A stretch of DNA of 31,228 nucleotides from a virus. The position numbers and the translations under genes are program-made. Shown piece after piece: positions 8,560-17,062 of the stretch; position 1 is the first letter of the stretch; each line of letters opens with the position of its first letter. The DNA lies in the IMG/VR virus record IMGVR_UViG_3300035034_000256, positions 1 through 31,228 of that record, one strand, 5' to 3'. The notes under the pieces are model-generated. The model was not told the DNA's origin and did no database searches. It worked only from the letters and a program-made list of their open reading frames with translations.

Positions 8560-9200
8560 GCAATATCAAACTCTTTATCTACAGAAGCATCGTTAGACTC
8601 GTCAGACTCTTCGTTGAAGTCGCCTTTCAGTTTGTCTAGCTGCGCTTTCTGCTTTTCAGGGCTTGGGCGTGGCACAACTTCATCCATAGACTTCAGATCG
8701 GCAATAGCTTCTCTATCTTCTGCGGTCAGAGGGCGAGACTTACAGCGAAGAACTTGTAGAGTATACTCTACATTGTAGGGCAGAGGGCCAGTTTTAGCTC
8801 GTTTTACTACTACGTCCCAGCCGGTTTCTTGATCAGTTGGGTCGCCTAGGTCTTCTGCAGCAGTACAAATCTGCTCCCAAAGTTTCTTTTTCAAGTTAAG
8901 AAGCTTAAGGGTTCCGTCTTTCGGGTCAATTACTTGACAGTCATATGCCCAACTACATCTAAGATCAGGGTACATCTCTTGTACGTAGTCACGTTCGGCA
9001 TTGTTAAATTCTTCTAAGTTTCGGTCAAAAGCAAGGCACTCAAAAGGTATGTTCTTACCATTGCTACCATTCACCCAGTACACATACTTAGGCAGAATAT
9101 CACCTACAATACGGAACCTGTTCTCGCCATCTTTAAACTCGAACCGGGGTGCTTGGTTCTTCTGTGCTTTACCTTTTTGCTTGCTAAATGCTAACGCCAT
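8556..9200 (-). CDS. single-stranded DNA-binding protein, gp32-like OB-fold type
   Basis: The 214-residue product starts with a basic, glutamine-rich segment. A core follows (RFRIVGDILPKYVYWVNG, then CLAFDR and CSWAYDCQV), which reads like phage gp32-type SSBs, including paired Cys residues. The last 30 residues are acidic (DFNEESDESNDASVDKEFDIA), the usual protein-interaction tail of SSBs. Position upstream of the SbcCD-like pair and below the D10-like helicase corresponds to D11 in T5. A strong AAGGA site precedes the ATG, and the preceding small gene overlaps it by 17 bp. The identity is by pattern, not by a decisive motif. Confidence 0.7.
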   Translation of the reverse strand: MALAFSKQKGKAQKNQAPRFEFKDGENRFRIVGDILPKYVYWVNGSNGKNIPFECLAFDRNLEEFNNAERDYVQEMYPDLRCSWAYDCQVIDPKDGTLKLLNLKKKLWEQICTAAEDLGDPTDQETGWDVVVKRAKTGPLPYNVEYTLQVLRCKSRPLTAEDREAIADLKSMDEVVPRPSPEKQKAQLDKLKGDFNEESDESNDASVDKEFDIA

Positions 9201-9597
9201 TTCGTTTTTCCTTTTTCAATTCTTCATATAAAAAGAACAATCTATTGTCTCTTACATAAAGTAGTCTGTTGTTAAAATATTTTTCATGTGCAATATTAAG
9301 CTGGATTAAGTCTAGGTGAGTATGCCCAAAACCTAAGTAATCAGCTAAGTTTCTTCTAGCCGCCAGAGCTATATACTCAACTATCTCTCTACTAGAGAAT
9401 CTACGTCTATTAGAGAGTAGCTGCTCTGGATTATACAGATAACAGTCACCTACAAAATTAATGTTAGAATATTTATAGAGCTTATCTTTTCTATTACGGG
9501 GTATTTTCTTGTAGGTCATGCTGTCAATTATTCGCAGCACCTCTATCAAGTTTCCGTCCGTAGCTCTGTAAATATTATGCCAGTCATATAAAATCAT
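9184..9597 (-). CDS. hypothetical protein, possibly translated from a leaderless mRNA
   Basis: The 137-residue product (YDWHNIYRATDGNLIEVLRI, then RNRKDKLYKYSN and REIVEYIALAARRNLADYLG) is not recognised. It is basic and rich in Tyr, Asn and Arg, without membrane segments. Its ATG lies only 8 bp downstream of the -10 box of a consensus promoter and no Shine-Dalgarno site is present, so the transcript would start at or 1-2 nt before the ATG. The gene opens the unit that continues into the SSB-like and SbcD/SbcC-like genes. Confidence 0.7.
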   Translation of the reverse strand: MILYDWHNIYRATDGNLIEVLRIIDSMTYKKIPRNRKDKLYKYSNINFVGDCYLYNPEQLLSNRRRFSSREIVEYIALAARRNLADYLGFGHTHLDLIQLNIAHEKYFNNRLLYVRDNRLFFLYEELKKEKRNGVSI

Positions 9598-9605
9598 AGG
9601 TAACT

Positions 9606-9634
9606 ATTATACTATAAATTAGTGCTCCTGTCAA
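9606..9634 (-). promoter_or_regulatory. consensus sigma70 promoter
   Basis: On the minus strand TTGACA (9629-9634) and TATAAT (9606-9611) are separated by exactly 17 bp. Both hexamers match the consensus fully. It should drive the 137-residue gene and the recombination genes below it. Confidence 0.92.
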
Positions 9635-9645
9635 GCAGTATTTTT

Positions 9646-10932
9646 TCACATGTATGCTACTTCGTAGCCCTCCCGCATATAGAAGCCGAGCCTCATCTTT
9701 CCCTGTCTTTGAGCTGTGACCCCTTTCAAGTTAATATCAAAAACTACAGGCTGTATCTTATCCTCTCGTACACGAACAATACGACCTATAAGCTGCTCTA
9801 GCAGAGGCTCATTGTTTATGGGAGTAGCTAGTACTAGACAGCTTAAAATACTAACGGAGATACCCTCAGAAAATATTGATCTAGTACCAAAGAGCATGTC
9901 GCAATCATCGTACAAACGATCTATAACCTCCTTTCGTGTCTTATTTACTCCGGTCACATACGTACCCGTAACACACACGGCTCGCGGGCCACTTAGCTCG
10001 GCGCAAGCTCTTAAAAACTCAACTCTGTCCCCCACTATTAGTACTTTGTGCCCTTTAGAGGCTAGTCCCATTGCTATCTGAGACACCAGTAATCTGTAAT
10101 CTGGACTCTCACACAAAGCGGTAATCTTTTTAGTCCAATGTTGGGAAGCAGGGAGAGCTATAGGAGCTTTGTAGATTACAACCCTAGGTTCTAAGCTGTT
10201 CTCTTTAGGGGGCCGAAATACAACGTCCCCGAAGTAATCTTCAAAAATTATATGCTTACCATCTTTTCGACGCAGCGTACCGGATAACCCTATTTTATTT
10301 CTAGCGTGACTAGAGTGCAGTAGCTTAGTAAAAGTAGAGGCTGCTGTTCGGTGACACTCGTCAACAATAATAGTACCAAACATTTTACTCAGCTTTTCCG
10401 AGTGTTTATGTAATGTTTGGATATTCCCCAGAACTATGGGAGAATCGGTATTAAAGTCTCCATCCCCTACAGCGCCAGGCTCTATATTAAATACCTTTCT
10501 TACTTCTTCCGCCCACTGGTTCTTAAGATCCACCGTATGAACTACTACTAGAGTCTTCTGCCCTAGTTTAGCTGCAATTGCTAGAGCTGTGAAAGTTTTG
10601 CCCCAACTAACCTTGGCGTTAACCATACAGGAACCTGTAACAGCCTCATATACGTCTTGCTGAGACTGCCTCAAGGTCATAGTAAACTTTGGGAACTCTG
10701 CTGGTACATCTATCCGTTTGTCTACTATCTCATAGTCCTCTGGTATAAGGTCTAGCCTACCAGAGGGTATGGACACAAGGTTGTCTCTAACTATACCCAT
10801 ATTTTTAATAATTACAGGGGGCGCGTCTTCCGGGTAAGATTCAATAGTGTAGGTGAGAGTTTCATCTAGCCTTTTCTTCATTTCTTCATCAACTGCTAGA
10901 TATATTTTATTACTTATAACTGCTTTTTTCAT
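9646..10932 (-). CDS. superfamily 2 DNA helicase (T5 D10 / UvsW-like)
   Basis: The 428-residue product has SF2 motifs in order: a Q-like motif (TLRQSQQDVYEAV), a P-loop ending in SWGKT (109-113), DECH (191-194), LSGT (216-219) and the C-terminal arginine-finger motif QLIGRIVR. The P-loop lacks the first glycine of the usual GxxxxGKT (here NAKVSWGKT). It probably unwinds or branch-migrates recombination and replication intermediates, like T5 D10 and T4 UvsW. It overlaps the PhoH-like gene stop by 23 bp and has GGAAAG upstream of its ATG. Confidence 0.9.
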   Translation of the reverse strand: MKKAVISNKIYLAVDEEMKKRLDETLTYTIESYPEDAPPVIIKNMGIVRDNLVSIPSGRLDLIPEDYEIVDKRIDVPAEFPKFTMTLRQSQQDVYEAVTGSCMVNAKVSWGKTFTALAIAAKLGQKTLVVVHTVDLKNQWAEEVRKVFNIEPGAVGDGDFNTDSPIVLGNIQTLHKHSEKLSKMFGTIIVDECHRTAASTFTKLLHSSHARNKIGLSGTLRRKDGKHIIFEDYFGDVVFRPPKENSLEPRVVIYKAPIALPASQHWTKKITALCESPDYRLLVSQIAMGLASKGHKVLIVGDRVEFLRACAELSGPRAVCVTGTYVTGVNKTRKEVIDRLYDDCDMLFGTRSIFSEGISVSILSCLVLATPINNEPLLEQLIGRIVRVREDKIQPVVFDINLKGVTAQRQGKMRLGFYMREGYEVAYM

Positions 10933-11590
10933 CGTCTAATCTTTCCTTAGTCATGATGTAGTCTTTTACAAACTCATCCCTAACTATGTCCAGAGAGGTA
11001 AAGTTTATGTAGTCAATCTTACTTTTCATCCTTAGGAGAATATTGAGAAACTGTTTCAACCCGTTTTTATGTAGATCAGCTTGGGTATAGTCTCCACATA
11101 GAATAAACCGTGACCCAGGGCCTAGTCTAGTTATAACGGTGTCCAACTCGTGAAAGGTCAGGTTCTGAGCTTCATCCAATACTACACAAGTTTTATCCAG
11201 TGTTATGCCTCGAATGTATGAAGTAGAAGCAAATTCTAATACTTTATGGGCCTTCATAATCTCATAAGCGTCACCCCTGCCAAAAAGCTCACAAACTATT
11301 TGTTTATAGGGCAGTTCATACACAGCGCACTTCTCTGCTTCATTCCCCTTAAGAAATCCTATGTCTCTAGTAGCAACCGCGCTTCTTATTATTATTACTC
11401 GTTCAAATATTTTGTCCTCTAACCCCTGCAGTGCCTTATTCAGGGCTAAGAAAGTTTTACCCGTACCTGCCGAGCCACTTAATATCATGTGACTCTCACT
11501 ATCTAGTGCTATAGCTTGATTTTCAGTTAGGGGGAATATAGCTTTCTTTATGAGACCTGAGTTTGTAGGAGATTTTTTCTTCTTTGACAT
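10910..11590 (-). CDS. phoH: PhoH-like ATPase
   Basis: The 226-residue product has Walker A GSAGTGKT (39-46), a Walker B VVLDEAQN and the ILCGD motif, which are the signatures of PhoH/RNA helicase-like P-loop ATPases. PhoH homologues are frequent in phages. Their role, possibly in RNA or phosphate metabolism, is not settled. The N-terminus is a lysine-rich run (MSKKKK). The ATG has AAGGAAG upstream. It is co-directional and tightly packed with the helicase gene, which suggests use during early or middle infection. Confidence 0.92.
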   Translation of the reverse strand: MSKKKKSPTNSGLIKKAIFPLTENQAIALDSESHMILSGSAGTGKTFLALNKALQGLEDKIFERVIIIRSAVATRDIGFLKGNEAEKCAVYELPYKQIVCELFGRGDAYEIMKAHKVLEFASTSYIRGITLDKTCVVLDEAQNLTFHELDTVITRLGPGSRFILCGDYTQADLHKNGLKQFLNILLRMKSKIDYINFTSLDIVRDEFVKDYIMTKERLDDEKSSYK

Positions 11591-11593
11591 AAA

Positions 11594-12091
11594 TTATATC
11601 TTCCTTATGAAGTCTAGTTCCTTTATACTAGAGTAACCATAAATCATCCACGGCAACCCGTCTAGATGTAGTACGAGGGCCCAGAACTGTCCTTGTTCTG
11701 GAGGTCTAGGTATAGTGAAAGGTCTCTTAACTCCTTCTACTGATAGTAGGGAAGCTACACCTTTTAACTCTATTTTGTCAATTCTTAGGTATTTCACCTC
11801 ACAAAACTTTGTCTTCTGGTACCTGAATAAAGTACCTTCATAGTCTATGAAGTTTTTATACTTATTCTTAATTATTCCTACTACGTTGGCTACGCCCTTC
11901 CTCAAGGGCTGTAGCTTATCATTAAAAGGAGATTGAAGCCTCCTAATTCCTAAGGAGCTACCTTTCATGTTTAAGTCGTCTACTACTTTTCCATGTAGTA
12001 GAATAAGTCCGTCTTTTATCTCTAAATTGTCAATATCAATAGGGTAAATGGGAAAAGTAATCTTAGGTAAGTTTTTATATGTTAACGCCAT
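11594..12091 (-). CDS. hypothetical protein between DNA polymerase and phoH
   Basis: The product from the preferred ATG is 165 residues (starting MALTYKNLPKITFPIYP). An upstream ATG at 12122-12124 would add 11 residues, but its AGGAG touches the start codon, whereas the ATG at 12089-12091 has GAGAA at normal distance. The sequence is rich in beta-strand-like segments (GLILLHGKVVDDL, FCEVKYLRIDKIELKG, FWALVLHLDGLPWMIYG). I do not recognise it. Overlap with the polymerase stop by 17 bp indicates coupled translation, so a replication-related role is likely but unproven. Confidence 0.75.
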   Translation of the reverse strand: MALTYKNLPKITFPIYPIDIDNLEIKDGLILLHGKVVDDLNMKGSSLGIRRLQSPFNDKLQPLRKGVANVVGIIKNKYKNFIDYEGTLFRYQKTKFCEVKYLRIDKIELKGVASLLSVEGVKRPFTIPRPPEQGQFWALVLHLDGLPWMIYGYSSIKELDFIRKI

Positions 12092-14354
12092 ATAGTTTCT
12101 CGTACTTGCCCATAGAGTAATCATCTCCTATGTCAATATCTACCCCTATAGGGCAGCCTGGAATACTTAAGCCACGATCCTTTTGTATTGAAGTAGTTAG
12201 TAAGTCTAGGTACGGGTCAATATGCTCCTCTAAGACTTCTGCTAATACAGAGTCATGTACTAGTGCGAATATCCTAGCGTCCAGTTTAGATGCCTTTACA
12301 AGAGCATTGGTATCAATAGCTCCCAGCAAATTAACATCACTAGCAGGAGACTGCACCACAAAATTAAGACCTGACCTAACCGCATGACTTTTATTCGCTC
12401 TATCAGTCGAGAAAACATCTGGCAACCTTCTTTTTCGTCCGAAGTGGCTGTAAATAAAGCCATTCGCTGTAACAAAACTTTTTGTTTCTTCGAGCCAGTT
12501 TTTTAATACACTGAACTCACGGAAGTAATCATCAATGGTTTCCTGAGCTTCACTAGGGCTAAAGAAAGTGCCAGAGTCTTTTGTGACTTGCTGAGATATC
12601 TTGTTAGCGCCTGCTCCGTACATAATACCGAAGGTTACTGCTTTAGCCATTTGTCTCTGTAGGCTAAATTTAGCTGCTACTTCATCAATTTCGCAGGGTA
12701 GCTTAAAGACCTTATGGGCAATAGTGGAGTGAAAGTTTCCTCCAGATTTAAATACATTCTGTAGCGCCTTATCCCCGCTGAGCACAGCAGCTACGTAGAC
12801 CTCAGCTGTTGTTAAGTCCATCGCTACGATCTTATACCCTGGCCTAGCTTGTATACTACCTTTTACCGCAGGGTTATCCCTAGGGAGCTGCTGCATGTTT
12901 AGCTTACCACTACTAGATAGTCTTCCTGAGGTGGTACCATGTAGGTTGAAGTTAGTACGAAGTCTACTATCAGAGTCTAACTGGGGAATAATCTTATCAA
13001 GATAAGTATTCTTAATCTTTGATTTTCTGCGTATCTCTAAAATATGCAGAGGTACGGCATGTACTTCTGCTAACTCAGTAAGAACTTCAGCATCTGTACT
13101 ATTAGCACCTGTCCCTGTCTTCTTTCCGGTTGGCTCTAGCCCTATGTAGTCAAACAGTAGCCCTCTTAGCTGAACAACACTGTTAGGATTAAATGCTTTA
13201 CCTTGGGACTGCTCAAATTCTTTAATCTCTTGGAAAGTGTACAGTTCTTTAACTGCTTCATCAATATCATGCTGCATTAAGCCTTGAGAGTGCTTCAACC
13301 TACTCAAGCTAAAGGGTACACCGTTATCTTGAATATCCACTAGGAATCTGGTTCCCGCGATAAGCAGATTATCATATACCCACAACATTTTCTTGTTTTT
13401 CTTTAGCACTTTAAACTGATGGTACAGGTCTAGCGTAGCAATAGCATCAATAGAGGCATAAGGCATCATTACATCAAACGGAATCGACTCCCACTGAAAC
13501 TGAGATTTTAAACAGTTATTTTTCTTGCAGTAGTCAGCAATCCAGTCGTACATAGGCTTTTCGTAGTCACCATACTTAGTGTAACGTACTGCTAGCTGCT
13601 TTAGACCGTGCCCGCCAGGATTTTCATCTAGTATATAATGCAGCAGCATTGTATCTTCGAATACTGGAAAAACAAAGCCAAAATTATACTGAAAGAACGC
13701 TATGTCAAACTTAGCATTGTGAAATACTACCGCTTTCTTATTGAATAGCTCTTGTAGCAATTGCTCAGCTTCTTCATCAATACACTCGGTATCAATGTAT
13801 GCACCACCTACTTCTTCATCATAGCAGATAGAGATACCTAACATATGCCCGTTCCGTGGGTACAGAGCAGCAGTCTCGGAGTCTAGTGCAATAATATCGC
13901 TAGGATGGGTGATAGCGGCTCTAATAAAGGTGTGCAAAACGCTGCTATCTTGAATGCCCCGTACTTTAGTCTCAGATACATCAAAGTCTTCTTTTCCATC
14001 TATGATATACTCCTTAATGCTTTGAACAGACCTTTCCCAAGTGCTACGCATTTCTGGCTTGAAACTTAGCATAGCTGGGTTGATAATAGGAATAAACTTA
14101 TCATCAACTAATTTTCCGCTGTAGTCTGTAACTGATGTTAGTTTAGTAAAATACTTGAGAGACTCTGAGCCTACTAGAATGATATAATCATATAAGTCAA
14201 CATCAATATCAATGTCACAGTCTCGTTTTAATACTTTCTTTATTGCCGGATCAGAACATAGCTGGAACTGGTCAAACTCGAAGAGTCTGTCGAATTCCTG
14301 AGCAAAATTTGTTCTGCTGGGCTTGGTCTCTATTATGGCGACCATTTTAGCCAT
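12075..14354 (-). CDS. DNA polymerase, family A with 3'-5' exonuclease (T5 D9 type)
   Basis: The 759-residue product has the proofreading domain: D158-x-E160 in LDSET, N213/D217 in FHNAKFD and Y299...D303. The polymerase domain has motif A with D513 in MDLTTAEVY, motif B R567-K571-F575-YG580, and motif C HDS (700-702). The 5' nuclease domain is absent and supplied by the separate flap exonuclease gene. Motif A departs from the usual DYSQIELR of bacterial Pol I. I recall a similar DLTTAEVY in T5 polymerase. The gene overlaps the primase stop by 8 bp and has AAGGAAAA upstream. About 150 N-terminal residues before the exonuclease domain are not recognised. Confidence 0.95.
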   Translation of the reverse strand: MAKMVAIIETKPSRTNFAQEFDRLFEFDQFQLCSDPAIKKVLKRDCDIDIDVDLYDYIILVGSESLKYFTKLTSVTDYSGKLVDDKFIPIINPAMLSFKPEMRSTWERSVQSIKEYIIDGKEDFDVSETKVRGIQDSSVLHTFIRAAITHPSDIIALDSETAALYPRNGHMLGISICYDEEVGGAYIDTECIDEEAEQLLQELFNKKAVVFHNAKFDIAFFQYNFGFVFPVFEDTMLLHYILDENPGGHGLKQLAVRYTKYGDYEKPMYDWIADYCKKNNCLKSQFQWESIPFDVMMPYASIDAIATLDLYHQFKVLKKNKKMLWVYDNLLIAGTRFLVDIQDNGVPFSLSRLKHSQGLMQHDIDEAVKELYTFQEIKEFEQSQGKAFNPNSVVQLRGLLFDYIGLEPTGKKTGTGANSTDAEVLTELAEVHAVPLHILEIRRKSKIKNTYLDKIIPQLDSDSRLRTNFNLHGTTSGRLSSSGKLNMQQLPRDNPAVKGSIQARPGYKIVAMDLTTAEVYVAAVLSGDKALQNVFKSGGNFHSTIAHKVFKLPCEIDEVAAKFSLQRQMAKAVTFGIMYGAGANKISQQVTKDSGTFFSPSEAQETIDDYFREFSVLKNWLEETKSFVTANGFIYSHFGRKRRLPDVFSTDRANKSHAVRSGLNFVVQSPASDVNLLGAIDTNALVKASKLDARIFALVHDSVLAEVLEEHIDPYLDLLTTSIQKDRGLSIPGCPIGVDIDIGDDYSMGKYEKLYGVNI

Positions 14355-15180
14355 ACAATTTTCCTTTTAAGTTTTGTACTTGTTGAGAAGATAGCCCACC
14401 GGGATCTTCTCCTTTTATATGTATGTTTCGTACTTCAAACTCTAATTTTTCTGCTACTTCTTTTATCTCGGCAGCAGCAATTTGTCCTGCTTCGTCCCCG
14501 TCAAAGAATATATGTATCTGAGTTACACCTCGTATTCTAAGGAGCCTTAGCTTACTCTCACTAACCATTCTAGTGCCAAAGCAGCATAAGACATTGGTAA
14601 GTCCCTTATCATATAAGTTGAGGAAGTCATACATGCCTTCTACTAGCAAGGCAGCTCCTTGAATAGGAGTAAATTGATGTAGTGGAAAAAGAGGAAGTTT
14701 AGCGTTAGCGGGCAGTATTCTATACTTCGGCAAACCGTCACCAGTATGCCTACCGATGAACGCATTTATACGGCCAGATATATCGCATATGGGTATGTTC
14801 ACCCTAGACCTAAAGTCAGGGTCAGCGTGCTCAAATGCGTTAAACTTGGCGTAAGTTTTAGGGCTGATACCTCTCCAAGAACCCGTATATGGAATGTGGC
14901 CTACTGGCATGTTCATTCCTATGGACTCCCTGCGCTTATTTATGATTTTCTCTTTTAGCGCGTTTCTTCTATTATCAATACCCTTAGGAGATTCTCCATA
15001 AAATGTAAAAATACTCCCCTTAAACCCGCAGGACAAGCAGTTGTACACTCCTAGAACCTTATCTATTCTCATAGAAGGATCGGAATCATCATGTTCGGGG
15101 TTAAAACAGCGCACTAGAAAGTCTCTGCCACTCTCCCTGTAGTCTACATTATTTTTTGCTAGAAGTTCTTGAGGTGTCAT
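14347..15180 (-). CDS. DNA primase (CHC2 zinc finger plus TOPRIM)
   Basis: The 277-residue product has an N-terminal CHC2 zinc finger (C25, H30, C48, C51 in RCFNPEH ... YNCLSC) and a TOPRIM domain with E181 (LLVEGMYD) and D227/D229 (FFDGDEAG). It should make RNA primers for lagging-strand synthesis with the DnaB-type helicase encoded upstream. It is short compared with DnaG and lacks the helicase-binding C-terminal domain. The region just upstream of its start is a duplicated segment, and the first 10 codons are repeated in degenerate form at 15261-15289. Confidence 0.9.
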   Translation of the reverse strand: MTPQELLAKNNVDYRESGRDFLVRCFNPEHDDSDPSMRIDKVLGVYNCLSCGFKGSIFTFYGESPKGIDNRRNALKEKIINKRRESIGMNMPVGHIPYTGSWRGISPKTYAKFNAFEHADPDFRSRVNIPICDISGRINAFIGRHTGDGLPKYRILPANAKLPLFPLHQFTPIQGAALLVEGMYDFLNLYDKGLTNVLCCFGTRMVSESKLRLLRIRGVTQIHIFFDGDEAGQIAAAEIKEVAEKLEFEVRNIHIKGEDPGGLSSQQVQNLKGKLYG

Positions 15181-15314
15181 AGATTATTGACCAATATGTT
15201 TAATATCGAGTTTTAAACCAAATTGGTTTAATATGCAAAATTAAACCAATTTGGTTTAATATTTTTTGTTAGAAGTTCTTGAGGTGTCGTAGATTATTGA
15301 CCAATATGTTTAAT
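15151..15314. repeat. 54-bp direct repeats (15151-15204 and 15261-15314) around a palindromic core
   Basis: The two copies differ at only 2 positions (15159/15269 and 15179/15289). Copy 1 contains the primase start. Copy 2 contains the 3' end of the upstream small gene and a dead copy of the primase start, with ATG changed to ACG. The junction between the two genes has evidently been duplicated, with a palindromic element now between the copies. Confidence 0.95.
15213..15259. repeat. perfect 20-bp inverted repeat with self-palindromic arms
   Basis: Arm TTAAACCAAATTGGTTTAAT (15213-15232) and its exact reverse complement (15240-15259) are separated by 7 bp. Each arm is itself a near-palindrome, giving four AAACCAA/TTGGTTT half-sites. 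It could be a paired operator or a cruciform. It lies in the 5' leader of the primase-polymerase genes. Confidence 0.9.
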
Positions 15315-15578
15315 GTCTTCTTTGCTAATAACTTGGTACGCCCCTTTATTATACGCAGGAGCTACAGTAAACTTACTAGAAATTTCTGCCTGCTCCGTGG
15401 TATCCTTCTTTAGGGCCCCATAGCTGCCACCCTCCAAGGAAGGATAGTCTTTAGTCTCCCTTCGGTAAGGAGTGCTTGGGACGTAAGCCCCTGTTCTTTT
15501 CTTAGTCATTTTTCTACTCTTTGTTACACCGCGCTTTCTACCGGAAAAACTATGGTTTACTGAGCCTTGTACTATCAT
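15294..15578 (-). CDS. small basic hypothetical protein
   Basis: The 94-residue product (MIVQGSVNHSFSGRKRGVTK ... KHIGQ) starts at the ATG at 15576-15578, which has a textbook GGAGG at proper spacing. A longer frame to 15626 would run through the promoter and lacks a ribosome site. The N-terminal half is rich in Lys and Arg (RKRGVTKSRKMTKKR), which suggests nucleic-acid binding. I do not recognise the family. It lies between the DnaB-type helicase and the primase and has its own promoter. Confidence 0.75.
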   Translation of the reverse strand: MIVQGSVNHSFSGRKRGVTKSRKMTKKRTGAYVPSTPYRRETKDYPSLEGGSYGALKKDTTEQAEISSKFTVAPAYNKGAYQVISKEDIKHIGQ

Positions 15579-15596
15579 AAACGCCTCCAAAAGTAT

Positions 15597-15626
15597 ATTA
15601 TACCGCGTTTTGATAGCTAAAGTCAA
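15597..15626 (-). promoter_or_regulatory. sigma70 promoter overlapping the helicase stop codon
   Basis: TTGACT (15621-15626) and TATAAT (15597-15602) lie 18 bp apart on the minus strand. The TGA inside TTGACT is the stop codon of the DnaB-type helicase gene. The predicted start site is near 15590, leaving a leader of about 12 nt that is just long enough to hold the GGAGG site. Confidence 0.88.
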
Positions 15627-16969
15627 ATATCATTTATATCTTCACCTGTTTTCTTTCCTTTGCCCTCTTTCTCAGGGAGCTCTGCGGATTCTGGCCCTAT
15701 TTTCAGAGTATCCCAAGCCATTACAGAAGTAAAGTCTTTTACAGGATTGTTGCGTATTTTCACACACTTAAATGTTATACAGTTATCTTCCGGTTCATGG
15801 GCGTCCAAGGTGTACGCCACATCAGCAGCGTCCAATATACCCTTAGCAAACCGGGCCTCTCCGCTAGCGTCAATCTGGTACGGAGAAACTACGGGTATAC
15901 CGTAGGCCTGGGCTAAGTCTTTCAGAGACTTACTAACTTCAATTTGTTCTGTCCAGTCGTACTGACCTGATCTAGAGTTACTTACGCCTCTCTTAACTTG
16001 GTTTAGATAGTCAACTATGATTACCCCTACGTTCATTGACTTAGCTTTTTTATTTACTTCAGCTTCAATCCTTGCTACTGTTAGCTTGGGGTCATAAATT
16101 ATGTCTAATTGCTTAACTGGGTTTAGAGAGCATTCACTAGAGAGTACGGCGTGTAGCTTGTCAAAACTACGATGCTGTAGGTAATCCTCGTATGGCGGTT
16201 TCCCTTCTAGATAGCGGTTGCTCCACCACTTAGCTAGCTTATCCCACTCAGTTATTGTAAGATTCTTAGACCTTAGCCTACCGAAGGGTATACCACAGGC
16301 TACAGATGCGCATCTTTGTAGCGTTTGCTTTGTGTTCATTTCTATTGTGAAATACATAGCAGACTTACCGCTATCATATATGTTTGTCACAATATTAGCG
16401 CAAGTAATAGATTTACCTGCCCCTCTTTTTCCGCCTATCAAAATAAGATCAATAGGAGAAAACTTAATATCTACGTCGTAGTCTGTATTTAACCCTAGAC
16501 CTACGTATTTTTCTAGTTCTTCATCATCTTCGAATAGAGCTACCTTCTGCATACTTTCAGCAGGGTCTTCTAGGTCCACTCGTCCTTCTACATCTAGAAC
16601 TATCTGATGTAGGTTATCAACTGATTCATCCGCGCTCTCGAAAGAGACACAGTTTTCTACATATTTTTCTAACTCGTCCAGGATCTCTCTCTGGGTATAC
16701 TCGTTTTTTAAGTATTCCAGAAGCATATGAGCATCAACTTCTACTTCTATGCTTTCAATAGCTAAGAGCTTCTCTCTTGTAGCACTATCACGAACTGAGA
16801 ATTTTAAATCCTCAAAAGTAGGTAGGACATGATACTTCTGACTGTGTTTCTCAATACAACTAAAAATAGTTTGGTATTCTGTCGGCAAATAATGCTTACG
16901 CAGGCTGCTCCAGGTATCGAAATCCTGAGCCATTATCACTTGCTTTATCAACGCACTTGCAAGATTCAA
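15623..16969 (-). CDS. replicative DNA helicase, DnaB/RecA-fold
   Basis: The 448-residue product has Walker A GGKRGAGKS (179-187), Walker B VGVIIVDYLNQVKRG, and further DnaB-type motifs (VVSPYQIDASGEARFAKGIL, then FKCVKIRNN). It would form the hexameric helicase that opens the fork and recruits the primase encoded downstream. The C-terminus is charged and disordered in character. The start used is TTG at 16967-16969 with a strong AGGGGG site 6 nt upstream. An ATG at codon 13 (MAQDFDTW) is the alternative. Confidence 0.92.
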   Translation of the reverse strand: MNLASALIKQVIMAQDFDTWSSLRKHYLPTEYQTIFSCIEKHSQKYHVLPTFEDLKFSVRDSATREKLLAIESIEVEVDAHMLLEYLKNEYTQREILDELEKYVENCVSFESADESVDNLHQIVLDVEGRVDLEDPAESMQKVALFEDDEELEKYVGLGLNTDYDVDIKFSPIDLILIGGKRGAGKSITCANIVTNIYDSGKSAMYFTIEMNTKQTLQRCASVACGIPFGRLRSKNLTITEWDKLAKWWSNRYLEGKPPYEDYLQHRSFDKLHAVLSSECSLNPVKQLDIIYDPKLTVARIEAEVNKKAKSMNVGVIIVDYLNQVKRGVSNSRSGQYDWTEQIEVSKSLKDLAQAYGIPVVSPYQIDASGEARFAKGILDAADVAYTLDAHEPEDNCITFKCVKIRNNPVKDFTSVMAWDTLKIGPESAELPEKEGKGKKTGEDINDI

Positions 16970-16985
16970 TGAAACCCCCTGACGT

Positions 16986-17022
16986 AAAAAAACGCAACTG
17001 CTAGACAGTCTAACAGTTGCGT
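16986..17022 (-). terminator. rho-independent terminator after the D5-like gene
   Basis: In the minus-strand sense ACGCAACTG (17022-17014) pairs with CAGTTGCGT (17000-16992). The hairpin extends inward by TTAGAC/GTCTAG with one mismatch, and is followed by a run of seven T. Confidence 0.9.
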
Positions 17023-17035
17023 TTGTATATTTAAC

Positions 17036-17058
17036 TTAGCTTAGCTTAGCTTAGCTTA
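17036..17058. repeat. TTAGC pentanucleotide microsatellite
   Basis: Four full TTAGC units plus a partial one lie between the D5-like stop codon and its terminator. Such short tandem tracts expand by slippage. They have no coding effect here, since the gene ends at 17063. Confidence 0.9.
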
Positions 17059-17062
17059 CTTC

